The notes beneath the pieces were generated by a model. The model saw only the letters and a program-made list of their open reading frames with translations. It did not search any database and was not told where the DNA came from. A stretch of 52,378 nt of DNA from Flavobacteriales bacterium. GTDB taxonomy: Bacteria > Bacteroidota > Bacteroidia > Flavobacteriales > Flavobacteriaceae. Of this stretch, positions 8,329-18,487 are shown piece after piece. The stretch lies in the NCBI GenBank assembly GCA_027065715.1, contig JAMONO010000016.1, positions 1 through 52,378 of the forward strand. The letters are read 5' to 3'. Position 1 is the stretch's first letter. Each line of letters begins with the position of its first letter. Both the position numbers and the translations under genes were made by a program.

Positions 8329-8969
8329 TTCGTTTTTTTATAAATCCATGCCGTATTGTCCGTAGTGCGTATTTCTTTTAATTTGGTTTTGGCATCGTTA
8401 ATATTGTCAAAACCTTCATACGCCACTATGTATAAACCGTTTGAATTTTGTCCTACGATAACCGCTTTATAACCCGAAGTGGTCAGTTGGTCTAATTTTT
8501 TTTGTGCATTGCTTTCTTCTTTAAAGGCACCGCTTACAATAAAATAAACCATTTCGGAACTGTTATTTGAAGTTGCAACTGACTGTTCTTGTGAAGAGTT
8601 TTCGGTAGTATTTTCCATATTTCCACCGGTTGTCGTTTCGGTTTCGGAAGATTCGCTCGAAGTTTCGGGAGTGGCTTGTTCCTCATTAGTTTGTTCGGCA
8701 GAATTATCACCCGCCTCATCACCTGCTTGATATGTATCTTGTGTATCGGTCGTTGTTTCCATATCGGTTTCTTGTTCTGTTACTTCAACTGCTTCGGACT
8801 CTTCGTTGTTTTTGTTTGACACCCAGTAGTAAATGCCACCGCCGATAAGCAATAACAACAAAATAATCGCTCCTATACGTATATAATTGGGACCGGTCTT
8901 TTCTTCGACTACATCATTGTCTTCCAAAAAATTAAAATCATATTCATTTTGATTGTTTGTGTCAGTCAT
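8325..8969 (-). CDS. SPOR-domain membrane protein
   Basis: The 214-residue protein has a short acidic cytoplasmic N-terminus, one membrane helix (IGAIILLLLLIGGGIYYWV, residues ~31-50) and a long linker of Glu, Thr and Ser. A C-terminal SPOR domain of about 75 residues follows (YFIVSGAFKEESNAQKKLDQL through AWIYKK). SPOR domains bind denuded peptidoglycan glycans at division sites, so the protein probably acts in the periplasm during cell division or wall turnover. The start at 8969 is preferred because a -7 element at 8989-8996 leaves a 13-base leader; the longer frame from 9023 overlaps it. Confidence 0.88.
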   Translation of the reverse strand: MTDTNNQNEYDFNFLEDNDVVEEKTGPNYIRIGAIILLLLLIGGGIYYWVSNKNNEESEAVEVTEQETDMETTTDTQDTYQAGDEAGDNSAEQTNEEQATPETSSESSETETTTGGNMENTTENSSQEQSVATSNNSSEMVYFIVSGAFKEESNAQKKLDQLTTSGYKAVIVGQNSNGLYIVAYEGFDNINDAKTKLKEIRTTDNTAWIYKKTN

Positions 8970-8988
8970 GGTTGTAAATTTTATAAAA

Positions 8989-8996
8989 CAAATATA
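8989..8996 (-). promoter_or_regulatory. -7 promoter element for the SPOR protein gene
   Basis: The minus strand reads TATATTTG, an exact TAnnTTTG match, with the predicted start of transcription near 8982. Confidence 0.5.
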
Positions 8997-9013
8997 TAAA
9001 AAAATGACATAAA

Positions 9014-9044
9014 AAAACGGCAACTGTTAAAAAGTTACCGTTTT
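9014..9044 (-). terminator. Terminator of the ATP synthase operon
   Basis: A 12-bp inverted repeat with one mismatch (9014-9025 / 9033-9044, arm AAAACGGCAACT), a 7-base loop and a T-run on the minus strand. It lies 24 bases after the atpC stop codon. Confidence 0.75.
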
Positions 9045-9067
9045 ATTGCTCAAAATATATAAAGACT

Positions 9068-9346
9068 TTACTCTGCCAAGACAATAACTTTGTTATTTTT
9101 CATTTCGACAGTTCCCGAATGAATGGGCAAAACGGCTTCTCCCGTAGTAACTTTAAACTTGTCTTGCACCTCTTCGTCTATTAAAATTTGAGGAGCTTTG
9201 ATTCGTATTTCTCCTTCGGTCAATATAGCTACAATGGGGGCGTGATTGTTCAACATTTCAAAAGTACCGTTTACGCCGGGAACTACTATTGAATCAACCT
9301 CGCCGGAAAATAAAGCACCTTCGGGGGTTACAATGTCTAATTTCAT
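9068..9346 (-). CDS. atpC: F-type ATP synthase subunit epsilon
   Basis: The 92-residue subunit of the F1 central stalk couples rotation to catalysis. It begins MKLDIVTPEGALFSGEVDSI and shows the beta-sandwich motifs PGVNGTFEMLNNHAPIVAIL. It contains only the N-terminal beta-sandwich; the C-terminal helical hairpin that inhibits ATP hydrolysis in E. coli (138 residues) is missing. That short form is common in Bacteroidota. It is the last gene of the operon, separated from atpD by a structured 105-base spacer. Confidence 0.95.
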   Translation of the reverse strand: MKLDIVTPEGALFSGEVDSIVVPGVNGTFEMLNNHAPIVAILTEGEIRIKAPQILIDEEVQDKFKVTTGEAVLPIHSGTVEMKNNKVIVLAE

Positions 9347-9451
9347 ATTATGTTTTTTTTCAATTAAGCAAATGAAAAACAGATAGTTGTTTGAATTGTA
9401 ATGAAATAATTCATTTTAACATCACATGTATATCTGTTTTACAATTATTTT
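9347..9451 (-). other. Structured atpD-atpC spacer
   Basis: The 105 bases contain a perfect 10-bp inverted repeat, AAAACAGATA at 9376-9385 paired with TATCTGTTTT at 9431-9440. Nested inside is a 6-bp hairpin with a 4-base loop (AATGAA/TTCATT, 9400-9415). No open frame is present. It may be a processing or attenuation signal between the beta and epsilon genes. Confidence 0.5.
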
Positions 9452-10963
<1,512 letters not shown>

Positions 10964-11051
10964 TTATTTTAATTTAATCCGTTTTATATTATTATCTAAG
11001 CCTTATGCTCGGTGCCATGTGCAATATGCGGCACACATCATTTTCAGCTTT

Positions 11052-11912
11052 TTATCCTTTTAAAGCTTCTGCACCACTTACAATTTCGAGTATTTCGCCG
11101 GTAATAACCGCTTGACGAGCCTTGTTGTATTGCAAGGTTAATTCGTCTTTCATTTCTTTGGCATTATCGGTAGCTTTGTGCATTGATGTCATACGTGCAC
11201 CGTGTTCCGAAGCCCAAGCATCGCGAATAGTCTTATAAAATTGTGTTTTAAGCGATTTGGGTATCAATTCCAAAACAATTTCTTTTTGCGAAGGTTCATA
11301 GATATAATCCAAAACCACATTGCTTTCGTTTTGATCGGTTTTGATGGGCAAAAATTGTTCTGTTTTAACAATTTGTGTAGCGGCATTTTTAAAACTGTTA
11401 TATATCAATACAACTTTGTCGTATTTTTTTTCTGCAAAGTCGTCCATAACACTTTGGGCTACGGCGGCTATATTTTCATAAGTCAAACTGTCAAACAAAT
11501 CGCTTTTGTTGGCTATTACTTCGTATTTTTTGGACAATTGATCATAAGCTTTTTTACCGATGGTCAGTATTTGCACATTTTTATCGGCATATTCATTTTC
11601 AATCAAACGCTGGGTTTGTTTGATAATATTGGTATTTAAAGCTCCGCATAGTCCTCTGTTTGAAGTAACGGGTATCAATAATACATTTTTTATTTCGCGT
11701 TCGTCGGCATACACACCGCCCATATCGCTGTCCAGCGAGGCACTCAAACCGGCTAAGAGTTCGGTAAGTTTTTCGGCATACGGACGCATTTTTTCAATCG
11801 CATCTTGGGCTTTTTTCAATTTGGCGGCAGATACCATTTTCATAGCATTGGTAATTTGCATGGTGCTACCAACCGATTGAATACGTGTGCGTATATCTTT
11901 TAAATTTGCCAT
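11052..11912 (-). CDS. atpG: F-type ATP synthase subunit gamma
   Basis: The 286-residue rotor shaft of F1 has long terminal helices. The N-terminus MANLKDIRTRIQSV and ITNAMKMVSAAKLKKAQ are diagnostic, as are TSNRGLCGALN in the middle and the C-terminal helix ARMTSMHKATDNAKEM with YNKARQAVITGEILEIVSGA. It is fourth from last in the operon, with a 126-base spacer after atpA. Confidence 0.97.
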   Translation of the reverse strand: MANLKDIRTRIQSVGSTMQITNAMKMVSAAKLKKAQDAIEKMRPYAEKLTELLAGLSASLDSDMGGVYADEREIKNVLLIPVTSNRGLCGALNTNIIKQTQRLIENEYADKNVQILTIGKKAYDQLSKKYEVIANKSDLFDSLTYENIAAVAQSVMDDFAEKKYDKVVLIYNSFKNAATQIVKTEQFLPIKTDQNESNVVLDYIYEPSQKEIVLELIPKSLKTQFYKTIRDAWASEHGARMTSMHKATDNAKEMKDELTLQYNKARQAVITGEILEIVSGAEALKG

Positions 11913-12038
11913 GTTAATTATTTTAATCGTTTAAATTTACTAGCCTCTTTATCGTTTTGTTTCTCTGCAATGACGTTGGTTCTGCTTTTTTACCACTTCA
12001 TTTGATTGTCATTATGAGTTTCAAAACCAATTTGCAAA

Positions 12039-13619
12039 CTAATTATTGTATTTTGCGGCTACTTCCAAAGCGGCTTGGGTCAAAACCTCGGCAATTTCAT
12101 CATTCCATTTTCCGTTTTTAATGGCATCGAGTGTATCTCTGTTTTTGGCATTGAGATAGTCAATGTAATCTCTTTCAAACTCTTTGACTTTGTCAACCGG
12201 CACATTTTTAAGCAGGTTTTTGGTTCCTGCAAAAATAATGGCTACTTGATCTTCGACGGTCATGGGATCGTGTTGTCCTTGTTTTAAGATTTCGACATTG
12301 CGACGTCCTTTTTCGATTACACCCAATGTAACGGGGTCAAGGTCGGAACCGAATTTGGCAAAAGCTTCCAGTTCGCGAAATTGAGCTTGGTCGAGTTTGA
12401 GGGTTCCCGCTACTTTTTTCATAGGTTTAATTTGTGCCGAACCACCTACACGCGATACCGAAATACCTACGTTAATGGCGGGACGTACGCCTGAGTTAAA
12501 CAAATCGGATTCTAAAAATATTTGTCCGTCGGTAATAGAAATTACATTGGTAGGGATATAAGCCGAAACATCACCGGCTTGGGTTTCGATAATGGGAAGT
12601 GCCGTTAATGAACCGCCTCCTTTCAACATGGGTTTTAGAGCTTCGGGTACATCGTTCATATTTTTGGCTACGGCATCGTTATCGATAACTTTGGCGGCAC
12701 GTTCCAATAAGCGTGAGTGCAAGTAGAAAACATCGCCGGGGTAAGCTTCACGACCGGGTGGACGACGTAAAAGCAACGAGATTTCGCGGTATGCTACGGC
12801 TTGTTTGGACAAATCGTCATAAACAATAAGTGCCGAACGTCCCGTATCTCGAAAGTATTCGCCAATGGCAGCTCCGGCATAAGGAGCATATACTTGCATA
12901 GGTGCCGGGTCGGAAGCATTGGCGGCTACAATGGTTGTATAAGCCATTGCACCTGCATCTTCCAAAGTTTTATAGATTTGAGCTACGGTAGAAGCCTTTT
13001 GTCCGATAGCTACATAAATGGCATAAACAGGCTCACCTTTGTCATAAAATTCTTTTTGATTGATAATGGTATCGATGGCAACGGTTGTTTTACCGGTTTG
13101 ACGGTCGCCGATAATCAATTCACGTTGTCCGCGTCCAATGGGTATCATGGCGTCGATTGCTTTGATACCGGTTTGTAACGGTTGATTTACGGGCTGACGG
13201 TAAATAACCCCGGGAGCTTTGCGTTCCAAAGGCAAATCAATAGTATCACCTTTGATGGGTCCTTTTCCGTCAATGGGTTGTCCCAAGGTATTTACCACAC
13301 GACCTATTATGCCTTCACCTACCGGAATAGACAAGATACGGTTGAGGCGTTTAACGTGTGAACCTTCTTTGATGTCGGTGTAGGGACCTAAGATAACAAT
13401 CCCGACATTGTCTTCTTCCAAGTTAAGCACAACTCCTTCCGAACCGTTGTCAAATTCAACCAATTCGCCGTATTGTGCATTGTTTAAGCCATATACCAAG
13501 GCAATCCCGTCTCCTACTTGAAGCACCGAACCGGTTTCTTCGAGTGAAGCGGCAGATGATACACCTGCCAATTGTTCTTTAATGATTGCCGAAATTTCTG
13601 ATGGTTTTATTTCTGCCAT
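12039..13619 (-). CDS. atpA: F-type ATP synthase subunit alpha
   Basis: The non-catalytic nucleotide-binding F1 subunit has 526 residues. It shows the Walker A motif [13 protein letters not shown], the segment [13 protein letters not shown], Walker [13 protein letters not shown], and [21 protein letters not shown] carrying the arginine-finger region further on ([14 protein letters not shown]). It is separated from atpH by 15 bases. Confidence 0.98.
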   Translation of the reverse strand: MAEIKPSEISAIIKEQLAGVSSAASLEETGSVLQVGDGIALVYGLNNAQYGELVEFDNGSEGVVLNLEEDNVGIVILGPYTDIKEGSHVKRLNRILSIPVGEGIIGRVVNTLGQPIDGKGPIKGDTIDLPLERKAPGVIYRQPVNQPLQTGIKAIDAMIPIGRGQRELIIGDRQTGKTTVAIDTIINQKEFYDKGEPVYAIYVAIGQKASTVAQIYKTLEDAGAMAYTTIVAANASDPAPMQVYAPYAGAAIGEYFRDTGRSALIVYDDLSKQAVAYREISLLLRRPPGREAYPGDVFYLHSRLLERAAKVIDNDAVAKNMNDVPEALKPMLKGGGSLTALPIIETQAGDVSAYIPTNVISITDGQIFLESDLFNSGVRPAINVGISVSRVGGSAQIKPMKKVAGTLKLDQAQFRELEAFAKFGSDLDPVTLGVIEKGRRNVEILKQGQHDPMTVEDQVAIIFAGTKNLLKNVPVDKVKEFERDYIDYLNAKNRDTLDAIKNGKWNDEIAEVLTQAALEVAAKYNN

Positions 13620-13634
13620 AATTTATGTAAATTT

Positions 13635-14156
13635 TTATGCTAACAATTTTTGTTTGATTTTTGCCAGTTTGCCCGAAACGCTGGCATCGTAACGAAGGTC
13701 ATCTAAATTGAGAATGAAACCTCCGATGATATCGGGATTGACCGTATTGGTCAATTTGATTTGATGACTACCGGTCAATTCTTTTATTTTGGTTAATATT
13801 TTATTTTTTAAATCGTCGGTAAGCGGCACAGCAGTAACTACTTGTGCTTCTTTGAGACCTTTTGATTGTTTATACAATTGTTCAAAAGCCGTACTGATAC
13901 CTAGCAATAAAGCCAAACGGTCTTTTTGACCCAAAAGTTCGATTAATTTTTGGGTTTCGATTGTCAAACCGTTAAAAACTTTTTGAATGATTTGCAATTT
14001 TTTTGAACTTGCTACGGTCGGGTCTTTTACGACTTTAACCAATTGCGGATTGGTTTCAAAAGTATGTCGTATCAATTGCATATCATTTTGAACGGTATCC
14101 AAATTATTTACAGCCGTTTCAAACAGGGCTTTGGCATAGCGTTTTGCTGCTTTCAT
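13635..14156 (-). CDS. atpH: F-type ATP synthase subunit delta
   Basis: The 173-residue subunit connects F1 to the peripheral stalk. It begins MKAAKRYAKALFETA, the typical N-terminal helix of OSCP/delta. It ends with the C-terminal signature GGFILNLDDLRYDASVSGKL. The gap to atpF is 3 bases. Confidence 0.95.
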   Translation of the reverse strand: MKAAKRYAKALFETAVNNLDTVQNDMQLIRHTFETNPQLVKVVKDPTVASSKKLQIIQKVFNGLTIETQKLIELLGQKDRLALLLGISTAFEQLYKQSKGLKEAQVVTAVPLTDDLKNKILTKIKELTGSHQIKLTNTVNPDIIGGFILNLDDLRYDASVSGKLAKIKQKLLA

Positions 14157-14159
14157 AGT

Positions 14160-14651
14160 TTAGTTTAATTTGATGTCGGAAACTAATTTTTCAACTTGTT
14201 TTAATTGAGCTTCTTTGTTTTTTAGTTGTTCGCCCAAAACTTTTTCGGCGATACTTACCGACAATTCGGATACTTGATTTTTTAGTTCTTTGATAGCCGC
14301 TTGTTTTTCGCTTTCAATTACAAGTTTGGCTTTTTCAATTTCTTTATTGGCTTCCAACTGAGCTTCTTCGCGCGCTTTGTTAATAATTTGTTCTTTAAGC
14401 GCTTTGGCTTCTTTGAGCATTTGGTCTCTTTCGGCACGTGCTTCGTTTAATATTTTTTGATTGTCGGCTTTGAGGCGTGCCATTTCTTCACGTGCTTTAT
14501 CGGCTTCCAAAAGAGCATTTTCGATAGATTCTTCTCTTTCTTTAACGGCATTCAAAATAGGTTTCCAAGCAAACTTTTTTAAAAGAATGAAGAATATCAA
14601 GAAAAATAAGGTCATCCAAAAAATGAGGGTTTCGGGTGATGTTAAGTTCAT
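14160..14651 (-). CDS. atpF: F-type ATP synthase subunit b
   Basis: The 163-residue peripheral-stalk subunit has one N-terminal membrane helix (TLIFWMTLFFLIFFILLKKFAW, residues ~8-29, ending with the usual KPI). A long charged coiled coil rich in Ala, Glu and Lys fills the rest. Only a single b gene is present. It lies 91 bases after atpE, and that gap holds a strong hairpin. Confidence 0.95.
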   Translation of the reverse strand: MNLTSPETLIFWMTLFFLIFFILLKKFAWKPILNAVKEREESIENALLEADKAREEMARLKADNQKILNEARAERDQMLKEAKALKEQIINKAREEAQLEANKEIEKAKLVIESEKQAAIKELKNQVSELSVSIAEKVLGEQLKNKEAQLKQVEKLVSDIKLN

Positions 14652-14690
14652 ATCAGTTGATTTTAAATTTTTGTTTTTTACAGATTTAAA

Positions 14691-14729
14691 GAAAGAAAAT
14701 CTTAAACCAACCGTTTAAGATTTTCTTTC
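14691..14729 (-). other. Perfect 17-bp hairpin between atpE and atpF
   Basis: Arms 14691-14707 and 14713-14729 are exactly complementary (17 bp, GAAAGAAAATCTTAAAC), with a 5-base loop. On the transcribed minus strand it begins 13 bases after the atpE stop codon. It is followed by TTTAAATC, not by a long T-run. It is well placed to act as a partial terminator or as a 3'-end stabiliser of an atpB-atpE transcript, which would help make the extra c-subunit copies. The function is inferred. Confidence 0.75.
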
Positions 14730-14742
14730 GCAAAAATTCGGA

Positions 14743-14943
14743 TTACTTAATCATCGCAACTACTACGGCAAAAAGAGCAACACCTTCTACCAGTGCAGCT
14801 GCAATAAGCATAGCGGTTTGAATTTTGTTTGCGAACTCAGGTTGGCGAGCCATAGCTTCTGTGGCTGAACCGCCAATTCGTCCGATTCCGATTCCGGCTC
14901 CGATTGCTGCCAATCCTGCGCCGATTCCTGCTAATGATCCCAT
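14743..14943 (-). CDS. atpE: F-type ATP synthase subunit c
   Basis: The 66-residue rotor-ring proteolipid consists of two membrane helices around the polar loop ARQPE. The first helix has the glycine ladder GAGLAAIGAGIGIGRIGG. The second carries the ion-binding glutamate in AAALVEGVALFAV. The Gln and Glu-Ser/Thr signature of sodium-translocating c subunits is absent, so proton use is expected. It sits between atpB and a strong hairpin. Confidence 0.97.
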   Translation of the reverse strand: MGSLAGIGAGLAAIGAGIGIGRIGGSATEAMARQPEFANKIQTAMLIAAALVEGVALFAVVVAMIK

Positions 14944-14975
14944 AATTTATTGTTTTTAAGGGTTAATAATCTTTT

Positions 14976-16118
14976 TTATATCGTGTGTTCCACGTGTTTC
15001 GCTTCATGTTCATGTCCGTGCTCTTCAATGGCTAAGCCTATAAACAGTGCTGATAATATAGTAAAAATATAAGCTTGAATAAAGGCAACCATTAATTCGA
15101 TAAAACTCATAAAAATTACAAAAAATCCCGACACGGGTGCTACCATCAAAGTGCCGCCTATAAAAATTAGTGCCACCAAACTGATCATTATGGTATGTCC
15201 TGCCAGAATATTGGCAAATAAACGAACCATAAGCGCAAAGGGTTTGGTAAACATGCTCAATATTTCGATAGGTATCATTATAGGCCACAACAATTTGGGA
15301 ACGTCGGGGGTTAAAATGTGTTTCCAATAATGTTTATTACCACTCAGCGTAGTGATAATAAATGTAAATATAGCCAATACAAAAGTAATGTATATGTTTC
15401 CGGTCAAATTGTATCCGAATGGCGAAAACGGAATTAATCCTATTAAATTACTAAATAAGATAAAGAAAAATACCGTTAATAAATAAGGCATATATTTTTC
15501 GTATTTGGCTTTGCCGATATTGGGAATGGCCACATCGTCTCTGATAAAAATAATGATGGGTTCTACAAAACCGGCTATACCTTTGGGTAATTTTTTGGGA
15601 TTTTGATAAACTTTTGCCGTTAAATACATTACCAAAAATAAAAGTATAAAACTAAAAAAGATGCCGGTTACATTTTTGGTAACGGAAAAATTTAAGGGTC
15701 TTTTGTCAAAATCAAAAGCCGAAGGGTGTTCATGTTCGCCCAATTTATCGGCATAGTAGATAACTTCGTGTAAACGAACGTATTTGTTTCCTTTGTCGTC
15801 GGTTACGATTACTTTGCCTTGATTATCGCCTTTAAATTTACTCGAAGGGAAAACACTTAAACCTTTGTTTGTCCATAAAATAACGGGCAAATGAATGGTT
15901 TTGTGTAAAAAAGGCAATTCAAATTGATAGTCGTGCGAGTCGGCTAAGTGGTGAGAAACCAATTCGCCTACATCAAAGCCTTCGTCATGTTCTGTATTTT
16001 CGGTTTGATGCTCCGATTTTTCGGCATGTTGTCCTGCTGTTTCGTGATGTTGAGAAATCGCTTTAAAACTAACAAGTAAAAAAGCGGCTAACAGGTATCT
16101 AAACAGTTTATTTGTCAT
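14976..16118 (-). CDS. atpB: F-type ATP synthase subunit a
   Basis: The 380-residue membrane subunit forms the ion channel against the c ring. The essential arginine is in MVRLFANILAGH, and the segment YMPYLLTVFFFILFSNLIGLIPF is typical. The N-terminus has a signal-peptide-like segment and a His/Glu-rich periplasmic stretch of about 40 residues, which explains why it is longer than E. coli AtpB (271). The C-terminus is also His-rich (EEHGHEHEAKHVEH). This long form is usual in Bacteroidota. It is the first gene of the operon; no atpI or atpZ precedes it. A two-part promoter lies at 16138-16167. Confidence 0.96.
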   Translation of the reverse strand: MTNKLFRYLLAAFLLVSFKAISQHHETAGQHAEKSEHQTENTEHDEGFDVGELVSHHLADSHDYQFELPFLHKTIHLPVILWTNKGLSVFPSSKFKGDNQGKVIVTDDKGNKYVRLHEVIYYADKLGEHEHPSAFDFDKRPLNFSVTKNVTGIFFSFILLFLVMYLTAKVYQNPKKLPKGIAGFVEPIIIFIRDDVAIPNIGKAKYEKYMPYLLTVFFFILFSNLIGLIPFSPFGYNLTGNIYITFVLAIFTFIITTLSGNKHYWKHILTPDVPKLLWPIMIPIEILSMFTKPFALMVRLFANILAGHTIMISLVALIFIGGTLMVAPVSGFFVIFMSFIELMVAFIQAYIFTILSALFIGLAIEEHGHEHEAKHVEHTI

Positions 16119-16137
16119 ATCCCTTCAAAGATTTTTG

Positions 16138-16167
16138 CAAAAGTAAGATTTTTTTTCTTTATGGCAA
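16138..16167 (-). promoter_or_regulatory. Promoter of the ATP synthase operon
   Basis: On the minus strand the -33 element TTG (16167-16165) and the -7 element TACTTTTG (16145-16138, exact TAnnTTTG) are separated by 19 bases, the Bacteroidota optimum. Transcription would begin near 16131, about 13 bases before the atpB ATG. Confidence 0.65.
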
Positions 16168-16198
16168 TTTTTTTTGCAAAAAATGATTTTTGTTTGAT

Positions 16199-17722
16199 TT
16201 ATTTAGCCCAAAGCGGAAAATCATTAAGATTGATGTCAAAGATCCAACTCATATAAAAATAAGCCGTCAAAGTCAAAATACTTATTCCGATAATATTGAG
16301 CCAAAATCCGGTTTTGACCATATCGTTTATCGTCAATTTTTTAGAGCCGAATACAATGGCATTGGGCGGAGTTGCCACCGGCAACATAAAAGCAAAACTG
16401 GCGGCTATGGTTGCCGGTATCATTAAAAACAAGGGATTGACCCGAACCGCCACGGACATGGCAGCCAATATCGGCAAAAAGGTTTCGACCGTAGCGGTAT
16501 TGGAGGTTAGTTCGGTCAAGAAAGTTATGGTTATAACTATAATTAATACTATCAATATCGGGTGTAAGTTTTGTAAACCGGTGAGTTCTTGTCCTATAAA
16601 CTGTGACAAACCCGATTCTTTGAATCCGCTTGCCAAAGCAAAACCGCCGCCAAACAACAAAATTATGCCCCAAGGTATGCGTTCTGCGGTATGCCAATCC
16701 ATCAAAAAAGTTGATTTTCGGGTATTTTTGGCGGGTATCAAGAACAAGAGTATGCCTATGGCTATGGCAATATTGCCGTCGGTTATCCACTTGGGATTGG
16801 CAAACAATTCGGACCAACCGTGCAGATGCACAAATCCTAAATTGACAGGACGACGAAACAGCCACAACAACGCCAAACTGACAAACAGAAATAACACCCA
16901 GCGTTCTTCATAAGACATTTTTCCTAAGGAATGATATTCGGTTTCAACAATTTTTTTTCCCATATTAAAATCGTTGGTTACATTTTTAAAAAACACATTG
17001 TATAAATAAATGTATGTTATGAGCAGCAAAACAGCAGACAAAGGCAGCGCAAAAACCAGCCACAGGGCAAAAGAAATGTCGGGAGCCTGAGGAAAATATA
17101 TTTTAAAAATTCGCACAAATGACAGATTGGGTGGTGTTCCTATTAAGGTGGCGATTCCGCCTATCGAAGCGGCATAAGCAATACCCAATAACAAGCCTTT
17201 TTCCATTTTACGGGTTTGAGTCGTATTGTTTACTTCTTCTATTTTGGCTATAATTGAAAGCAAAATAGGCACCATCATCATAGTGGTTGCCGTATTGGAA
17301 ATCCACATGGACAAAAAGGCCGATGTAAACATAAAACCTAATAAAATACGTGCCGGACTCAATCCTATCCACAATAACAACCGCAAAGCAATACGTCTGT
17401 GCAGATGCCATTTTTCCATAGCCAAAGCTATCAAAAATCCGCCTATAAACAAGAATATCAAATGATTGAAATAGGTTTCGGCTACAGCTTTGCCGTTCAT
17501 TATCCCTAATAAGGGAAATAAAGCCACAGGCAAAAGAGCCGTTACCGCCAACGGAATTACTTCGGTCATCCACCAAATTGCCATCAGCACGGCAATCCCG
17601 GCGGTATAAGCTATAACGGGGTTTTGTGGATCAAGCCATTGTGGAAACAACAACAACAGCACAAATAATAAAGGAGCGATTAAAAACAAAATTTTTTTTA
17701 TCAAAGATATTTCTTGCAACAT
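16199..17722 (-). CDS. DASS family (SLC13) anion/sodium symporter
   Basis: The 507-residue membrane protein has about 11-12 hydrophobic segments. The two SNT motifs that bind sodium and substrate in the divalent-anion:sodium symporter family are present: ISNTATTMMM and TSNTATVETFLP. WWMTEVIPLAVTALLP near the N-terminus is also diagnostic. Likely substrates are dicarboxylates such as succinate, or sulfate; the sequence does not decide. The gene is 12 bases after the PNPOx-like gene and reads toward atpB. Confidence 0.9.
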   Translation of the reverse strand: MLQEISLIKKILFLIAPLLFVLLLLFPQWLDPQNPVIAYTAGIAVLMAIWWMTEVIPLAVTALLPVALFPLLGIMNGKAVAETYFNHLIFLFIGGFLIALAMEKWHLHRRIALRLLLWIGLSPARILLGFMFTSAFLSMWISNTATTMMMVPILLSIIAKIEEVNNTTQTRKMEKGLLLGIAYAASIGGIATLIGTPPNLSFVRIFKIYFPQAPDISFALWLVFALPLSAVLLLITYIYLYNVFFKNVTNDFNMGKKIVETEYHSLGKMSYEERWVLFLFVSLALLWLFRRPVNLGFVHLHGWSELFANPKWITDGNIAIAIGILLFLIPAKNTRKSTFLMDWHTAERIPWGIILLFGGGFALASGFKESGLSQFIGQELTGLQNLHPILIVLIIVITITFLTELTSNTATVETFLPILAAMSVAVRVNPLFLMIPATIAASFAFMLPVATPPNAIVFGSKKLTINDMVKTGFWLNIIGISILTLTAYFYMSWIFDINLNDFPLWAK

Positions 17723-17734
17723 AAGATAAAAGTT

Positions 17735-18310
17735 TTAATCTTTTTGTAATACCAAATTGACGCGTGAAGGTGCCCATGTTTGAGGATCACCGGTTAGTCC
17801 GCTCGCAATACTGATAACTTCCAAATACCGGGGCATAAATTTTATCAGCATATAATCATTGTCGCGGTTTTTATAAAAACGTTCCCAACCCGGTTTCCAC
17901 AAAGTTTTTTTCAAGCTGTCATCGGTAACGATAAAAGCTTTGCCATAAAACGAAACATATCCCAAATTACGTTTATCAAAATAATGTAAGCTTGCCATGT
18001 TGTTGTTTTTAATTTCGGAGACTTTGCGACTGTGCGGATTGGTTGCCAAATAAATTTCAAAATGTTTATCGGGATGAAACGGTTCCATAATACGTGCTTT
18101 GGGTTGCCCGTTGCCGTCTATGGTTATCAAAGTGCCATAGTAAGCACTATCGACTATTTGACGAGCCACTTGCATAATTTTTTGTTCTTCGTTAGTAAAA
18201 TTATCGCGATAAACCAAAGGTTTATTCGTATGAGACTTTGCAGTATATTGAAGCAAATAAATACCGGTTATAAAGATAAAGAACAGCGTAATTAAAATTT
18301 TTTTTATCAT
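17735..18310 (-). CDS. Pyridoxamine 5'-phosphate oxidase-like flavin-binding protein, membrane-anchored
   Basis: The 191-residue protein starts with a hydrophobic segment (residues ~4-22), so the domain is probably periplasmic. The rest is a split-barrel PNPOx-like fold: VARQIVDSAYYGTLITIDGNG, MASLHYFDKRNLGYVSFYGKA and a C-terminal ISIASGLTGDPQTWAPSRV. This matches the general-stress/PNPOx-like group that binds FMN, F420 or heme, not true vitamin B6 oxidase. It probably forms an operon with the DASS transporter. The ligand is unknown. Confidence 0.75.
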   Translation of the reverse strand: MIKKILITLFFIFITGIYLLQYTAKSHTNKPLVYRDNFTNEEQKIMQVARQIVDSAYYGTLITIDGNGQPKARIMEPFHPDKHFEIYLATNPHSRKVSEIKNNNMASLHYFDKRNLGYVSFYGKAFIVTDDSLKKTLWKPGWERFYKNRDNDYMLIKFMPRYLEVISIASGLTGDPQTWAPSRVNLVLQKD

Positions 18311-18460
18311 AACAATGGAGGTTTAATTTGACACCCCGAAATTTAGAGATGTCCCGATTTTTTTGTATAAAATTACAAAATTTTTGTCGTGTTCAATACG
18401 GTTAAGGGTGTTTTTTGGAAATATTGAAAGAATTAAAATAATTTTTTTGGCAAAAAAGCA

Positions 18461-18468
18461 TAACTTTG
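18461..18468 (+). promoter_or_regulatory. -7 promoter element for the TonB-C-like protein
   Basis: TAACTTTG is an exact TAnnTTTG match, 20 bases upstream of the ATG at 18488. Confidence 0.5.
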
Positions 18469-18487
18469 TTACTTAAATCAAGCGTAT

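Noticed and set aside
16296-16913. 205-residue plus-strand frame and 174-residue minus-strand frame in the DASS gene
   Set aside because: Both overlap the DASS transporter, whose membrane segments and SNT motifs are unmistakable; they are shadow frames.
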